DNA of 64,000 nucleotides from an uncultured Photobacterium sp. Its GTDB lineage: Bacteria > Pseudomonadota > Gammaproteobacteria > Enterobacterales > Vibrionaceae. This document shows positions 30,466 through 40,420 of this stretch, one piece after another. Positions within the stretch are counted from its first letter, which is position 1. Every line of letters starts with the position of its first letter. Under the pieces are notes generated by a model. It searched no databases and was not told where the DNA came from. It saw only the letters and a list, made by a program, of their open reading frames with translations. The DNA is taken from the NCBI GenBank assembly GCA_947039005.1, contig CAMQXY010000002.1:1-64000 (forward strand), in the 5' to 3' direction. The position numbers were made by a program, and so were the translations under genes.

Positions 30466-31176
30466 ATGAGTCGCAGCTTTAATTTTAAACAATTTACCAT
30501 CAATGATCATGGCTGTGGCATGCCGATCAGTACTGATGGAGTATTATTAGGTGCATGGGCGACTTTGCCGCAACAAGGCCATATTATAGATATTGGTACA
30601 GGCAGTGGCTTATTAGCATTAATGGCAGCCCAGCGTACCCAAGCAACCACAATCACTGCCATTGAATTAGATCCAACCGCCGCCATTGCAGCAACGTCTA
30701 ACTTTGGATTATCACCTTGGCATCATCGGTTACATTGTATTGAAGATAATATTATTGATTGGTGTCAGCGCACACCTGCTGCAACCATTGATAGTATCAT
30801 CTGTAATCCACCTTATTTTAACGCCGGTCAGCAAGCACAATTACAACATCGTGCAACAGCGCGCCATACCGATAGCTTGAACCATCAACAATTGCTCACA
30901 ACGATCAGTTATTTATTAACACCCCATGGTAATGCTAACTTGATATTACCAGCCTATGAAGGCCAGCAACTGATTACGCAAGCACTAGATTACGGGTTAT
31001 ACTGTCAACGTCGTTGTGATGTACGCACTACAGAGCATAAACCCTTGATGCGTACATTAATCCAATTATCAAAAAATTGTTCTATTACTGAACAGCATCA
31101 ACTCTGTATTCATAGCGCAGGAAGCTATTCCTCTGATTTTATTAAGCTTACTAAAGATTTTTATTTAAAGATGTAG
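30466..31176 (+). CDS. trmN: tRNA1(Val) (adenine(37)-N6)-methyltransferase TrmN6
   Basis: SAM-dependent enzyme that methylates A37 of tRNA1-Val. The 236-residue protein has the SAM-binding motif IIDIGTGSGLLALMAAQ (about residues 43-60), acidic TAIELD, and the N6-adenine methylase motif IICNPPYF. The N-terminal FNFKQFTINDHGCGMPISTDGVLLGAW is typical of YfiC. Start ATG with AAGGAAAC upstream. It is next to srmB, as in E. coli, though here on the same strand. Confidence 0.92.
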   Translation: MSRSFNFKQFTINDHGCGMPISTDGVLLGAWATLPQQGHIIDIGTGSGLLALMAAQRTQATTITAIELDPTAAIAATSNFGLSPWHHRLHCIEDNIIDWCQRTPAATIDSIICNPPYFNAGQQAQLQHRATARHTDSLNHQQLLTTISYLLTPHGNANLILPAYEGQQLITQALDYGLYCQRRCDVRTTEHKPLMRTLIQLSKNCSITEQHQLCIHSAGSYSSDFIKLTKDFYLKM

Positions 31177-31272
31177 TCTGTAACAACATAAAATACAGTC
31201 AAGTCACAACGAATATTCATCATTAACTGAAGTTTTTATGTTTTAATCGGTGTTACTTACGCCAAGAGTGGC

Positions 31273-31278
31273 TATAAT
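31273..31278 (+). promoter_or_regulatory. Possible srmB promoter -10 element
   Basis: A perfect TATAAT lies about 95 bp upstream of the srmB start; the -35 (TGTTAC, 16 bp away) is poor. Reading from sequence only. Confidence 0.4.
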
Positions 31279-31371
31279 GCCGCCCCTTAATATAAATACC
31301 CATGCCCTGGTTACGCTTACAAAGCACAGTGACGAGAGCATATTTAGCATTTGTCTTGGGAGAGATAACTG

Positions 31372-32622
31372 GTGAAAGACTTTTCCGAATTAGAGTTAGA
31401 TAGCGAGCTATTACGAGCGATTGACGAGATCGGCTATAGCCGCCCAACCGTAGTTCAAGCGCAGGCTATCCCTCATGCCCTTGACGGTAAAGATGTCATG
31501 GCTTCTGCACCAACAGGGACCGGAAAAACAGCCGCATTTCTGTTACCGATGATTCAGCACTTGCAAGACTTCCCTCGTAAAAAGCCGGGGCCTGCACGTA
31601 TACTGATCTTAACACCGACCCGTGAACTAGCGATTCAAGTTGCGGATCATGCTCGTGCATTATCTAAGTACACTAACTTGAAAGTATTTACCATTACTGG
31701 TGGTATTTCTTACGATGAACACGCAGAACTATTAGGTAAAACTCAAGATATCGTGGTGGCAACACCGGGTCGTTTGATGGAATACATTGAATCTGAGAAA
31801 TTTGATTGCCGCGCAATTGAATGTCTTATTCTTGATGAAGCTGACCGTATGTTGGATATGGGCTTTGGTAAGATCGTTGAGCGCATCAACCATGAATGTC
31901 GCTGGCGTCGTCAAAGCTTATTGTTTTCTGCAACACTGGAAGGCAAAGGCGTACGTGAATTCTCAGAAACAATTTTGAATGAACCACTTGAAGTGAATGC
32001 TGATCCTTCTCGTCGCGAACGTAAAAAAATTCAACAGATGTACCTTCGTTGTGACAACATGGATCACAAACTGGCTCTACTTGCGAATATCATTACTGAG
32101 CAAGCTGAACGCACCATCATTTTCGTAAAAACACGTGAACGCCTAGGTATCCTTCGCGGTCAATTAGACGCAATGGGCATCCCTTGTAACTGGATTCAAG
32201 GTGAAATGGCACAAGCTGCGCGTACTAACATGATCACTCGTTTTCGTGATGGTGTGGTAAACGTATTAATTGCCACTGATGTTGCTGCACGTGGTATTGA
32301 TTTACCCGACATTAGCCATGTTATTAACTTCGATATGCCACGTACTGCTGAAGTGTATTTACACCGAATTGGTCGTACCGCTCGTGCAGGAAAAAAAGGC
32401 ACAGCAATTGCTCTTGTCGAAGCGCATGACCAAGGCATGATGGAACGTATTAGCCGTTACATGCAAGAAGATGTGCCTGAGCGCTTTATTCATGGCTTAC
32501 GTCCACAAACCAAAAAATCAAATACGGCAAAGAAAAAGAAAAAAGTCGATAAGAAAGTAAAAGAAGCGAAAGCGAAAAAGAAAATCAAACAAGCGGCTAA
32601 AAAAAGCCAAGCTAAGTCGTAG
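31372..32622 (+). CDS. srmB: ATP-dependent RNA helicase SrmB (DEAD box)
   Basis: Assists early 50S ribosomal subunit assembly. The 416-residue protein starts at a GTG with GGGAGAG eight bases upstream. It shows the Q motif (RPTVVQAQAIP), Walker A APTGTGKTAA, PTRELA, DEAD as LDEADRMLDMGFG, SAT as LFSATLEG, and motif VI HRIGRTARAG. The lysine-rich tail (about residues 380-416) is shorter than in E. coli SrmB. Followed by a strong terminator. Confidence 0.94.
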   Translation: MKDFSELELDSELLRAIDEIGYSRPTVVQAQAIPHALDGKDVMASAPTGTGKTAAFLLPMIQHLQDFPRKKPGPARILILTPTRELAIQVADHARALSKYTNLKVFTITGGISYDEHAELLGKTQDIVVATPGRLMEYIESEKFDCRAIECLILDEADRMLDMGFGKIVERINHECRWRRQSLLFSATLEGKGVREFSETILNEPLEVNADPSRRERKKIQQMYLRCDNMDHKLALLANIITEQAERTIIFVKTRERLGILRGQLDAMGIPCNWIQGEMAQAARTNMITRFRDGVVNVLIATDVAARGIDLPDISHVINFDMPRTAEVYLHRIGRTARAGKKGTAIALVEAHDQGMMERISRYMQEDVPERFIHGLRPQTKKSNTAKKKKKVDKKVKEAKAKKKIKQAAKKSQAKS

Positions 32623-32652
32623 TTTTCTCTTTTAAAACAAATATAAAACAAC

Positions 32653-32686
32653 AAGGCCAACGCGAATGCGTTGGCCTTATTTTTTT
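32653..32686. terminator. srmB terminator
   Basis: Perfect 11-bp stem AAGGCCAACGC / GCGTTGGCCTT, loop GAAT, followed by ATTTTTTTT, between convergent srmB and yaaA. Confidence 0.95.
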
Positions 32687-32713
32687 GGTACTAAATTTAT
32701 ATTATTACGCTAA

Positions 32714-33487
32714 TTATTGCTGTTCACGCTTAAAAACCAACTCCGTCGATGTCGATTCTGCAGCAACAAAATAATACCCAGCACGATCAAATTGCTGTAA
32801 TTGAGCAACCGTTGTTAACTGATTATCCAAAATATAACGCGCCATCATTCCACGGGCTCTTTTGGCATAAAAACTGATCACTTTATAGACACCATTCTTA
32901 CAATCTTTAAAAATGGGAGTGATTAATTGCGCTTGAAGTTGCTTAGGCTTAACCGCTTTAAAATATTCATTAGAAGCCAAATTAACCACAATGTCATCGC
33001 CTTGTTCAGCAACAGCAACATTGAGTTTATCCGTGACGATATCACCCCAAAATTGATACAAATTACTACCGCGAGGGTTCGTTAATCGCGTCCCCATTTC
33101 TAATCGATAAGGTTGCATCAAATCAAGCGGACGTAATACACCATACAGCCCTGACAGCATCCGTAAATGTTGCTGTGTATAAGTAAACTCCGCGTCAGTC
33201 ATGGTTTCTGCCGCTAAACCAGTATAAACATCACCTTTAAATGCCAAAATTGCTTGGCGAGCATTATTAACCGTAAATTCTGGCTGCCATTCTGCAAAAC
33301 GGGCGGCATTTAATCCGGCAATTTTATCACTGACCTTCATTAAGCTGGCGATATCCATCGGTGTAAGCTCACGGCACACATCAATCAGTTCAGCTGAATG
33401 CTGTGTAAGCTCAGGTAAAGTAAACGTTGTAGTCGCTAATGGCGATGTATAATCTAACGTTTTTGCGGGTGATACCACGATTAACAT
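32714..33487 (-). CDS. yaaA: Peroxide stress protein YaaA (DUF328)
   Basis: Member of the YaaA/UPF0246 family; in E. coli it limits damage from hydrogen peroxide by lowering free intracellular iron. The 257-residue protein begins [16 protein letters not shown] and has [28 protein letters not shown] and [15 protein letters not shown], all family signatures. I use the ATG at 33487 (GGAAAAAG upstream); a 22-codon upstream extension overlaps a terminator hairpin and is not family-like. Convergent with srmB. Confidence 0.93.
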   Translation of the reverse strand: MLIVVSPAKTLDYTSPLATTTFTLPELTQHSAELIDVCRELTPMDIASLMKVSDKIAGLNAARFAEWQPEFTVNNARQAILAFKGDVYTGLAAETMTDAEFTYTQQHLRMLSGLYGVLRPLDLMQPYRLEMGTRLTNPRGSNLYQFWGDIVTDKLNVAVAEQGDDIVVNLASNEYFKAVKPKQLQAQLITPIFKDCKNGVYKVISFYAKRARGMMARYILDNQLTTVAQLQQFDRAGYYFVAAESTSTELVFKREQQ

Positions 33488-33535
33488 AAGGCTTTTTCCT
33501 TTAAAGTCTGACTCATTTAGACTACCACCATCGCT

Positions 33536-33564
33536 AAAAAAAACCACGTACAACCACCGTGGTT
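33536..33564 (-). terminator. Terminator downstream of the alanine symporter gene
   Basis: On the minus strand AACCACG / CGTGGTT arms are followed by a run of T. It lies 32 bp past the stop of the symporter gene and just upstream of yaaA. Confidence 0.75.
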
Positions 33565-33595
33565 ATGACTATTTTATTAATAGGTATAACAATAA

Positions 33596-35056
33596 TTAGC
33601 GTAATCTAGACGATATTGATAATGGAGATGGTGAAGATGATTGATCCCAAATACCATCAGCCAACTGGGCATGTAATTCCGGATAATCATAACGGTTAAA
33701 TGTCGGTATTTTTCCCAAAGATAACTGCCGATTATAATCCTGTGCTAATTTAACCACCGTCCCAGAAAGGAGCACTATCGCGGCTAAATTAATCATCGTC
33801 ATCATTCCCATCGAGATATCAGCCATCGCCCACACTGTCGGTAAATCAGCCATTGCACCAAACATCACCATACATAACACCACCAGTCGAAAAACATTTA
33901 GTCCAAGTTTATGATTATGTTCTAAAAATATCAGATTGGTTTCAGCATAAGAATAATTGGCAATAAGCGAAGTAAAAGAAAAGAAGAAAATAGCAATTGC
34001 AATAAAAATTGAACCCCAATCACCAACTTGTGAACTCACGGCTTTTTGAGTTAATTCAATTCCCGTCATACTGCTGTGTGGTTCATATTCACCAGAAATA
34101 AGAATAATCGCGACAGTTGCAGAACAAATCACGATAGTATCCATAAATACCCCTAACATTTGTACATAACCTTGCGAAGCGGGATGGTGGGGATAAGGTG
34201 TTGCAGATGCTGCAGCATTAGGCGCAGAGCCCATACCTGCTTCATTGGAAAATAAACCTCGCTTTAAGCCATTAATCATTCCTTGAGCAATGGTATATCC
34301 CAACGCGCCAGATGCTGCCTCTCCAAATCCAAACGCACTGCGGAAAATAAGCATTAAAATATGTGGTAACTGTTCAATATTGCTCAACATGATAAACAAG
34401 GCCAATGCGAGGTAACACAACGCCATTGTTGGCACCAATATTTCAGCAGTACGCGCAATCGTCCGCATACCACCAAAAATAATGATGCCTGTTAATAAGA
34501 CTAAGCCAAAACCGACATACTGAGATTGCCACCCAAAAGCAACCCGAGTCGCTTGACTAATTGAATTGGCTTGGACAGCATTAAAGACTAATCCAAATGC
34601 AATAATCAGGCAGATAGAAAATATTACCCCCATCCACCGCATCCCTAGCCCTCGCTCCATATAATAAGCAGGTCCACCACGATAATGACCATCATCATCA
34701 CGCGTTTTATACAATTGCGCTAATGTACTTTCGGCAAACGCTGTTGCCATGCCAAACATGGCGATAAGCCACATCCAAAAAATAGCCCCTGGGCCACCCA
34801 GCGTTAAAGCAACCGCGACCCCAGCCATATTACCAGTACCCACTCTTGCAGCAAGGCTGGTACATAATGCTTGAAAAGATGAGATACCAGAGGTATCTGA
34901 TTTACGGCTATGTTTCATGACCGTAAACATATGTTTAAAATGGCGAAACTGAATAAAATTGAGACGATAGGTAAAATAAATGCCAATACCAATCAGCAAA
35001 TATATCAATATCGATCCCCACAACAAATCATTGATAAAGTTAATTTGACTGGTCAC
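33596..35056 (-). CDS. Alanine/glycine:cation symporter (AGCS family)
   Basis: Sodium-coupled amino acid transporter of the inner membrane. The 486-residue protein has about 10-11 membrane segments and the AGCS blocks FRHFKHMF, SSFQALCTSLAARVGTGNMAGVAVAL, GGPGAIFWMW and GLKRGLFSNEAGMGSAPNAAA. The exact substrate (alanine or glycine) cannot be told from sequence. Transcribed alone on the minus strand, ending at a terminator before yaaA. Confidence 0.9.
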   Translation of the reverse strand: MTSQINFINDLLWGSILIYLLIGIGIYFTYRLNFIQFRHFKHMFTVMKHSRKSDTSGISSFQALCTSLAARVGTGNMAGVAVALTLGGPGAIFWMWLIAMFGMATAFAESTLAQLYKTRDDDGHYRGGPAYYMERGLGMRWMGVIFSICLIIAFGLVFNAVQANSISQATRVAFGWQSQYVGFGLVLLTGIIIFGGMRTIARTAEILVPTMALCYLALALFIMLSNIEQLPHILMLIFRSAFGFGEAASGALGYTIAQGMINGLKRGLFSNEAGMGSAPNAAASATPYPHHPASQGYVQMLGVFMDTIVICSATVAIILISGEYEPHSSMTGIELTQKAVSSQVGDWGSIFIAIAIFFFSFTSLIANYSYAETNLIFLEHNHKLGLNVFRLVVLCMVMFGAMADLPTVWAMADISMGMMTMINLAAIVLLSGTVVKLAQDYNRQLSLGKIPTFNRYDYPELHAQLADGIWDQSSSPSPLSISSRLR

Positions 35057-35561
35057 ATCTACACCTTCACAGATCGATAAATAATGATATAAAACCCTTT
35101 TAGCGCAGTCTTTAGATACACAACATCAACAAACTACTGTTACCGATCATGACAACAATACGTTGTCGGTATTTCTTATTACCACTAAATAATTTAAAAC
35201 ATACCTTTAACTACAAAGTATAAAGCCCTTATTAAAATAATAATGATGTAGTTCCCATAATTTTTACAATGTGTTAGGAAATCCACAACAACAAATATTT
35301 ACTGATTATCACCCTTTAAAAATTAATTAAATTTATATAATTAGAGGCTTTAATAAAATCTCCCCTTTAAATCTACAAAATCCTTATTTAACACTAAAAC
35401 AGGTTTTTTTTTCATCACCTAATCAACAATTGTGATGTTATACACATAAAATTTCATCTTTTAGTAACAAATGAGAAACGGTTCAATTTTATTTTGGCTC
35501 ATTCTATGGTAATAAATGATCAAATCGCTTACATCAAGCGAAAAGTAGGGATAGGTGCTTT
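35057..35561. other. Divergent spacer, AGCS transporter / DUF3545 gene
   Basis: About 505 bp of AT-rich DNA. I see one short hairpin near the end (CGCTT-ACATC-AAGCG, about 35526-35540) just ahead of the DUF3545 ribosome-binding site, and no gene or RNA that I can support. Confidence 0.5.
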
Positions 35562-35744
35562 ATGGATAGCTTTGCATTCGATGATATGATGGTAACGGAT
35601 ACTGTTTCTCGCCGCTCTCGTGCCAAACCAGAAAAAAGAAAATGGCGCGAAATTGAAGCATTGAAAGACCGTCAAAGATTACGTCGAGAACTACAAGACA
35701 TGGATATGTGCGGTAGTTTCAAAAATAATGATTTTGATTTTTAA
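35562..35744 (+). CDS. Small DUF3545 family protein
   Basis: A 60-residue, highly charged protein of unknown function. The core KRKWREIEALKDRQRLRRELQDMD matches the DUF3545 family found in Vibrio and relatives; the ends are acidic (MDSFAFDDMM and NDFDF). The middle is probably helical. It is preceded by TAGGG...AGG and followed at once by a terminator, so it is a self-standing gene. No function can be inferred beyond a possible nucleic-acid or protein-binding helix. Confidence 0.8.
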   Translation: MDSFAFDDMMVTDTVSRRSRAKPEKRKWREIEALKDRQRLRRELQDMDMCGSFKNNDFDF

Positions 35745-35755
35745 AAAATATCATT

Positions 35756-35786
35756 AAAACGGTCAGCATTATGCTGGCCGTTTTAT
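35756..35786. terminator. Bidirectional terminator, DUF3545 gene / ung
   Basis: AAAACGGTCAGCA / TGCTGGCCGTTTT stem with one G-T pair and a very short loop; T run downstream. It lies between convergent genes. Confidence 0.88.
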
Positions 35787-35814
35787 TCCTAATAAAAATA
35801 TCTCACCTTACTGA

Positions 35815-36477
35815 TCATAATTGCCAATCAATTGGTGGTTTATCCATTCCCATCAATAAAGTATTCGTTATTGAAAAATGCTTACAACCAAAAAAACCAC
35901 GATAAGCAGATAATGGCGACGGGTGTGCAGATGTTAAGACATGATGCCGTTCAAGGTTTATTTTTTTACCTTTTTTCTGAGCATGAGCCCCCCACAATAA
36001 AAAGATCACTCCCTGCGTATGCTGTTCAAGATATTCAATTGCATTATCCGTAAATATCTCCCAGCCTATTTTTGCGTGAGAATGTGCTTGCCCCTGTTCA
36101 ACGGTTAATACAGTATTTAACAACAACACTCCTTGTTGTGCCCAAGGCTGTAAATACCCATGATCAGGAATCACAAAACCATTAATATCAGCCGCAAGTT
36201 CTTTATACATATTAGCTAATGATGGTGGCGTTTTAATCCCCGGTAATACCGAAAAACTAAGACCATGTGCTTGATGTGGGCCATGGTAGGGATCTTGACC
36301 TAAAATCACCACTTTAGTCTCCATTAAAGGCGTACTAAAAAAAGCATTAAACACATCTTTTGATGGTGGGAAAACAATTTTACCGTCAGCACGCGCTGCG
36401 GCAACAGCTTGCTCAATATCATTAAAATACGGTAGTTGCTGTTGTTGTTCTATAAATGCTTGCCAGCTTGCAATCAT
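35815..36477 (-). CDS. ung: Uracil-DNA glycosylase
   Basis: Removes uracil from DNA, starting base excision repair. The 220-residue family-1 enzyme has the water-activating loop [22 protein letters not shown] (catalytic D62) and the minor-groove loop [17 protein letters not shown] with the catalytic histidine. It begins three bases after the nfo stop, so the two repair genes form an nfo-ung operon: base removal and AP-site cleavage together. Confidence 0.97.
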   Translation of the reverse strand: MIASWQAFIEQQQQLPYFNDIEQAVAAARADGKIVFPPSKDVFNAFFSTPLMETKVVILGQDPYHGPHQAHGLSFSVLPGIKTPPSLANMYKELAADINGFVIPDHGYLQPWAQQGVLLLNTVLTVEQGQAHSHAKIGWEIFTDNAIEYLEQHTQGVIFLLWGAHAQKKGKKINLERHHVLTSAHPSPLSAYRGFFGCKHFSITNTLLMGMDKPPIDWQL

Positions 36478-36480
36478 TGA

Positions 36481-37329
36481 TTAATCCTCTTGTGCGAAAC
36501 GACGTAAAGTTGCAATTTCATGATGCCAAATATCAGGGTTAATAGTTTCTAATATCAATGGCATATTATTAAACCGATGATCTTGCATTAAGAATCGAAA
36601 ACATTCCCAGCCAATTGCCCCTTCACCTAAACTATGGTGGCGATCTAAATGACTTCCTAAGCCACCTTTAGAGTCATTTAAATGCATTGCGCGCAGATAT
36701 TGCATACCGACAACCTGATCAAATTCAGTAAACGTTGCTTCTGTCGCTTCCATAGTACGTAAGTCATAACCCGCAGCAAAAGTATGGCAAGTATCAATAC
36801 ACACACCTACACGCGCTTTATCATCAACTTGATCAATAATTTCAGCTAAGTGTTCAAATCGCCATCCTAAATTAGATCCTTGACCCGCTGTATTCTCAAT
36901 CACAGCAACCACATCATCCACTTGCTGATGGGCTAAATTAATCGATTCAGCAATCAGTTTTAAACATGCCGTTTCTGAAATTTTCTTTAAGTGACTCCCC
37001 GGATGAAAGTTCAATAAGTGTAGCCCTAATTGCTGACAACGCTGCATCTCGTCAATAAAAGCTAATCGTGATTTTTGTAATTTTTCAGGTTCAGGCGCCC
37101 CCAAATTAATCAAATAAGAGTCATGCGGTAAAATAGCACTCGCATCAAAACCTAACTGTTGGCAACGCGCTTTAAATGCCATTATGGTATCAACCTCTAA
37201 TGGCTTAGCTTGCCATTGACGCTGATTCTTTGTGAACAATGCGAATGCATTTGCATTTATAGCTTTGGCATTAGAAGGGGCATTAAACACACCACCAGCC
37301 GCAGACACATGTGCGCCAATTAATTTCAT
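36481..37329 (-). CDS. nfo: Endonuclease IV (AP endonuclease)
   Basis: Cleaves DNA at abasic sites using three zinc ions. The 282-residue TIM-barrel protein begins [21 protein letters not shown] and shows the metal-ligand blocks [59 protein letters not shown]. The ATG at 37329 is the family start; an eight-codon upstream extension is rejected. Upstream of ung in a two-gene operon. Confidence 0.97.
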   Translation of the reverse strand: MKLIGAHVSAAGGVFNAPSNAKAINANAFALFTKNQRQWQAKPLEVDTIMAFKARCQQLGFDASAILPHDSYLINLGAPEPEKLQKSRLAFIDEMQRCQQLGLHLLNFHPGSHLKKISETACLKLIAESINLAHQQVDDVVAVIENTAGQGSNLGWRFEHLAEIIDQVDDKARVGVCIDTCHTFAAGYDLRTMEATEATFTEFDQVVGMQYLRAMHLNDSKGGLGSHLDRHHSLGEGAIGWECFRFLMQDHRFNNMPLILETINPDIWHHEIATLRRFAQED

Positions 37330-37538
37330 AACCACTCTCAGAAATAACCGCAAAATAACATTTCAACAACGTAACGTTACCAGCGACATTTAACATAAAA
37401 ACCCACCCACAGCGACAATTTATTCACTACAGGCATACATTAACACTCTTAAATGTTGTTATTTTACAACAAAATAACATTCAACTTATTTTTTAAATTT
37501 GATGTTTTTAGTTGATTCCCCAGTAAAATGCAGTTAGA

Positions 37539-37552
37539 TTGACCTAGCTCAA
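37539..37552 (+). promoter_or_regulatory. Upstream FNR-type box of grcA
   Basis: TTGACCTAGCTCAA is a symmetrical site matching TTGAT-N4-ATCAA at 8 of 10 defined positions. Its centre is exactly 53 bp upstream of the centre of the perfect FNR box at 37592. Confidence 0.7.
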
Positions 37553-37591
37553 TAAAACAGCCCTATTATATTTAAGGTTTTTTGTTGTAAC

Positions 37592-37605
37592 TTGATCTAG
37601 ATCAA
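37592..37605 (+). promoter_or_regulatory. Perfect FNR box of grcA
   Basis: TTGATCTAGATCAA fits the FNR consensus at all ten defined positions. Its centre (37598.5) is about 40-43 bp upstream of the start point expected from the TATAAT at 37630-37635, the class II activator position. Confidence 0.9.
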
Positions 37606-37629
37606 TACACAAATGTGCATTGAACGCTA

Positions 37630-37635
37630 TATAAT
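37630..37635 (+). promoter_or_regulatory. grcA promoter -10 element
   Basis: Perfect TATAAT, with no good -35 upstream; the FNR box takes that place. The transcription start is expected near 37639-37642, about 50 bp before grcA. Confidence 0.8.
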
Positions 37636-37690
37636 AGGCAGCTCAATACGAAAACGAATAAATTAACAACAATTTTCTTGGAGAAAAGTT

Positions 37691-38068
37691 ATGATTACTG
37701 GTATTCAAATTACTAAAGCAGCAAACGATGATCTACTAAACTCAATCTGGATCCTAGATAGCGAGTCTAATGAAGCACGTTGTGTTTGTGCAACTGGCAG
37801 CTACGATGCTGACCAAGTTATTGCACAAGCAGATCTTGGTGACATTGAGTACCGTGAACTAGCTATCGAAGCACCAGCTAAAATCGAAGGTGGTCAACAC
37901 TTAAACGTTAACGTTCTTAAGCGTGAAACACTGCAAGACGCTGCTGCACACCCAGAGAAATACCCACAGCTAACAATCCGTGTATCGGGTTACGCTGTAC
38001 GTTTTAACTCGCTAACAACTGAACAACAGCAAGACGTTATCGCTCGTACTTTCACTAGCAGCCTATAA
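37691..38068 (+). CDS. grcA: Autonomous glycyl radical cofactor GrcA (YfiD)
   Basis: Replaces the oxygen-damaged C-terminal part of pyruvate formate-lyase and so restores its activity. The 125-residue protein ends with the glycyl-radical motif [19 protein letters not shown], with the radical glycine at G100, homologous to the PflB C-terminus. GGAG lies eight bases before the ATG. Regulation is visible in the sequence: paired FNR boxes and a TATAAT upstream. Codon use is strongly biased, consistent with high expression. Followed by a terminator and convergent thrC. Confidence 0.97.
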   Translation: MITGIQITKAANDDLLNSIWILDSESNEARCVCATGSYDADQVIAQADLGDIEYRELAIEAPAKIEGGQHLNVNVLKRETLQDAAAHPEKYPQLTIRVSGYAVRFNSLTTEQQQDVIARTFTSSL

Positions 38069-38116
38069 TTTTTGGTCTAGTGTAAGTGTCTTGATTTGAG
38101 CAAGATGCTGTAATAG

Positions 38117-38142
38117 AAAAGGAGCCCTGAGGCTCCTTTTTT
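38117..38142. terminator. Terminator, grcA / thrC
   Basis: Perfect 10-bp stem AAAAGGAGCC / GGCTCCTTTT, loop CTGA, with six T in total, between convergent genes. Confidence 0.93.
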
Positions 38143-38167
38143 GTGTCATTTTGTTACGTCAATTCCA

Positions 38168-39460
38168 TTATAATAATGGCTGCGCGGAGTACAAAATAGC
38201 CTTAATCTCAACAAAATCATTCTCTGCCTCTAAGGATAATAGCGGCATTGCATTATGTTTCGCGAGCGGCGCAGGTAATGGCAGATCAGTACCTAAAATG
38301 TCATCGACAACGTCTTTAAACTTAGCTGGATGCGCGGTACATAAGAATAACCCCGTTTCACCGTCCGCTAATTGTTGCTCAAGCACGTTATAAGCAATCG
38401 CACCATGTGGCTCGCACAAATAACCATCAGCATACATTTGCTTTAATGTCACCGCGGTTTGCTGATCATCCACCGCACCATAGCCTAGCTCGTTTAAGCC
38501 CCAGCCTTTAAGCTGACATAATTCTTCAATACGCGGCCAGTTATTTGGCTGACTGACATCCATCGCATTTGAAATAGTCGCTACCGTTGCCTTTGGTGTC
38601 CACTCTCCAGTTTGTAAATAGCGCGGAACGGTATCATTCACATTGGTCGCCGCAATAAAACGTTTAACGGGTAAGCCTAATGATTTCGCTAATAAGCCTG
38701 CGGTTAAATTACCAAAATTACCACTCGGCACGGAAATCACTAATTGTTCACGTTCAGCTTTTGATAATTGAGATACCGCCTCAAAGTAATAACAAATCTG
38801 CGCCATTAAGCGACTGATATTAATTGAGTTGGCCGAATTTAAGCCAATATCATCACGTAACTCTGCATCATCAAAGGCTTGTTTTACCAATGCCTGACAA
38901 TCATCAAAAGTACCATTTACAGCTATAGTGGTAATGTTCTTACCTAGTGTACAAAATAGCTTTTCTTGGAGAGGACTAATTTTTCCTTTAGGATACAAAA
39001 TCACCACTTGAATATTATCCATGCCATAAAAAGCATGGGCAACCGCAGCGCCTGTATCACCTGATGTTGCCGTTAGAATAGTAATGTTACCATCAGTCTC
39101 GGTTACCGCCGCTAAAGATTGCGCCATAAAACGGCCACCAAAATCTTTAAAGGCTAATGTCGGACCATGAAATAATTCTAACGCATACACTCCATCTTTA
39201 ACGTGTTTAATCGGCGCTGGAAACTGAAAAGCGCTATCAACCATTTGAGTCACAGTTTCACAGCTTAGCTCTTCACCAATAAATGCCGATAAAATCTTGC
39301 TACTACGGCTAACAAAATCCATCGCTAGCAATGCATCTATATCACCCAGTTGCGGTAATTGTGCAGGGAAGAACAAGCCTTGCTGACGGCCTAAACCTTG
39401 GCGTACCGCTTGGCCAAATGAGACTTGTTGTTGGTGCTCTTTAAGATTATACAACTTCAT
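38168..39460 (-). CDS. thrC: Threonine synthase
   Basis: PLP enzyme forming threonine from O-phosphohomoserine. The 430-residue protein has the PLP-lysine motif HGPTLAFKDFGGRFMA near residue 107, TATSGDTGAAVAHAFYG, and the phosphate-binding SVPSGNFGNLTAGL. Length equals that of the E. coli enzyme (428). Last gene of thrABC, two bases after thrB. Confidence 0.97.
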   Translation of the reverse strand: MKLYNLKEHQQQVSFGQAVRQGLGRQQGLFFPAQLPQLGDIDALLAMDFVSRSSKILSAFIGEELSCETVTQMVDSAFQFPAPIKHVKDGVYALELFHGPTLAFKDFGGRFMAQSLAAVTETDGNITILTATSGDTGAAVAHAFYGMDNIQVVILYPKGKISPLQEKLFCTLGKNITTIAVNGTFDDCQALVKQAFDDAELRDDIGLNSANSINISRLMAQICYYFEAVSQLSKAEREQLVISVPSGNFGNLTAGLLAKSLGLPVKRFIAATNVNDTVPRYLQTGEWTPKATVATISNAMDVSQPNNWPRIEELCQLKGWGLNELGYGAVDDQQTAVTLKQMYADGYLCEPHGAIAYNVLEQQLADGETGLFLCTAHPAKFKDVVDDILGTDLPLPAPLAKHNAMPLLSLEAENDFVEIKAILYSAQPLL

Positions 39461-39462
39461 GG

Positions 39463-40419
39463 TTATAACTCACTCCCTGTGACTTTTGCACCTTGCTTAT
39501 CGAGCCGACAAACGTGGACAAATCCTTGATCATTTTGGACATAATTATCAGTTAGCCATTTTGCTAACCGCTGCGCGACGTCTAAATTGGTACAAATGCT
39601 AAACATCGTTGGCCCCGAGCCAGAAATACCACTCGCAATCGCACCCGCTTCTAACGCATATTTTCGCGCTTGGCTAAATTTAGGTAATAACTTTTCGCGA
39701 TAAGGCTCAGCGACAACATCATGAATCATTTTCGCGGCGAGCAATGGCTGCCGTGAATGACACGCATGAAGAAATCCCCCTAGGTAACGCCCATGTGCAA
39801 TCACATCTTGGCGACGATATTGAGCAGGTAAAATTGCCCGCGCTTCAGCGGTGGGGACTTTAATACCCGGATACGCCATAACCCAATACCAATCATCAAA
39901 ACACGGCACAGCTTGACTGATAATGTCCATTTCTTGGACCATAAATTGTAATCCGCCAAGAAAACAAGGAGCAACATTATCGTAATGGGTACTGCCAGAG
40001 ACTTCGCCTTCCATCTCTCCCATTAAAGTCAGCAATTCATTGCTGGTTAACGGCTGTTGATGATATTGATTCAAGGCATCAAGGGCTGCCACAATAGAAC
40101 AGGCACTAGATCCTAAACCAGAACCAATCGGCATGTTTTTTTCCAACGTGACAGCCACGGGCAATAAAGGAATCCCTTTATGATCCAGTTCACGCGCAAA
40201 CACTTGCCAACAGCGATAAACAATATTGTCTTCGGCTTGTTGCGGTAACTTATCCACAAAAGCACCAACACATTGCAGACTAAATGCAGTCGTGCCAGCA
40301 GCAACTTCAACCCGATCCCCTAATAAAGAACCATCAATAGGAGAAACCGCCGCACCTAAAACATCAAAACCGACACTCACATTACCAATCGACGCTGGCG
40401 CATAAACAACAACACTCAT
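39463..40419 (-). CDS. thrB: Homoserine kinase
   Basis: GHMP-family kinase that phosphorylates homoserine. The 318-residue protein begins [22 protein letters not shown] and carries the ATP-binding loop [18 protein letters not shown] near residues 90-107 and the C-terminal [17 protein letters not shown]. Start one base after the thrA stop region, giving tight coupling in thrABC. Confidence 0.97.
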   Translation of the reverse strand: MSVVVYAPASIGNVSVGFDVLGAAVSPIDGSLLGDRVEVAAGTTAFSLQCVGAFVDKLPQQAEDNIVYRCWQVFARELDHKGIPLLPVAVTLEKNMPIGSGLGSSACSIVAALDALNQYHQQPLTSNELLTLMGEMEGEVSGSTHYDNVAPCFLGGLQFMVQEMDIISQAVPCFDDWYWVMAYPGIKVPTAEARAILPAQYRRQDVIAHGRYLGGFLHACHSRQPLLAAKMIHDVVAEPYREKLLPKFSQARKYALEAGAIASGISGSGPTMFSICTNLDVAQRLAKWLTDNYVQNDQGFVHVCRLDKQGAKVTGSEL

Positions 40420-40420
40420 T

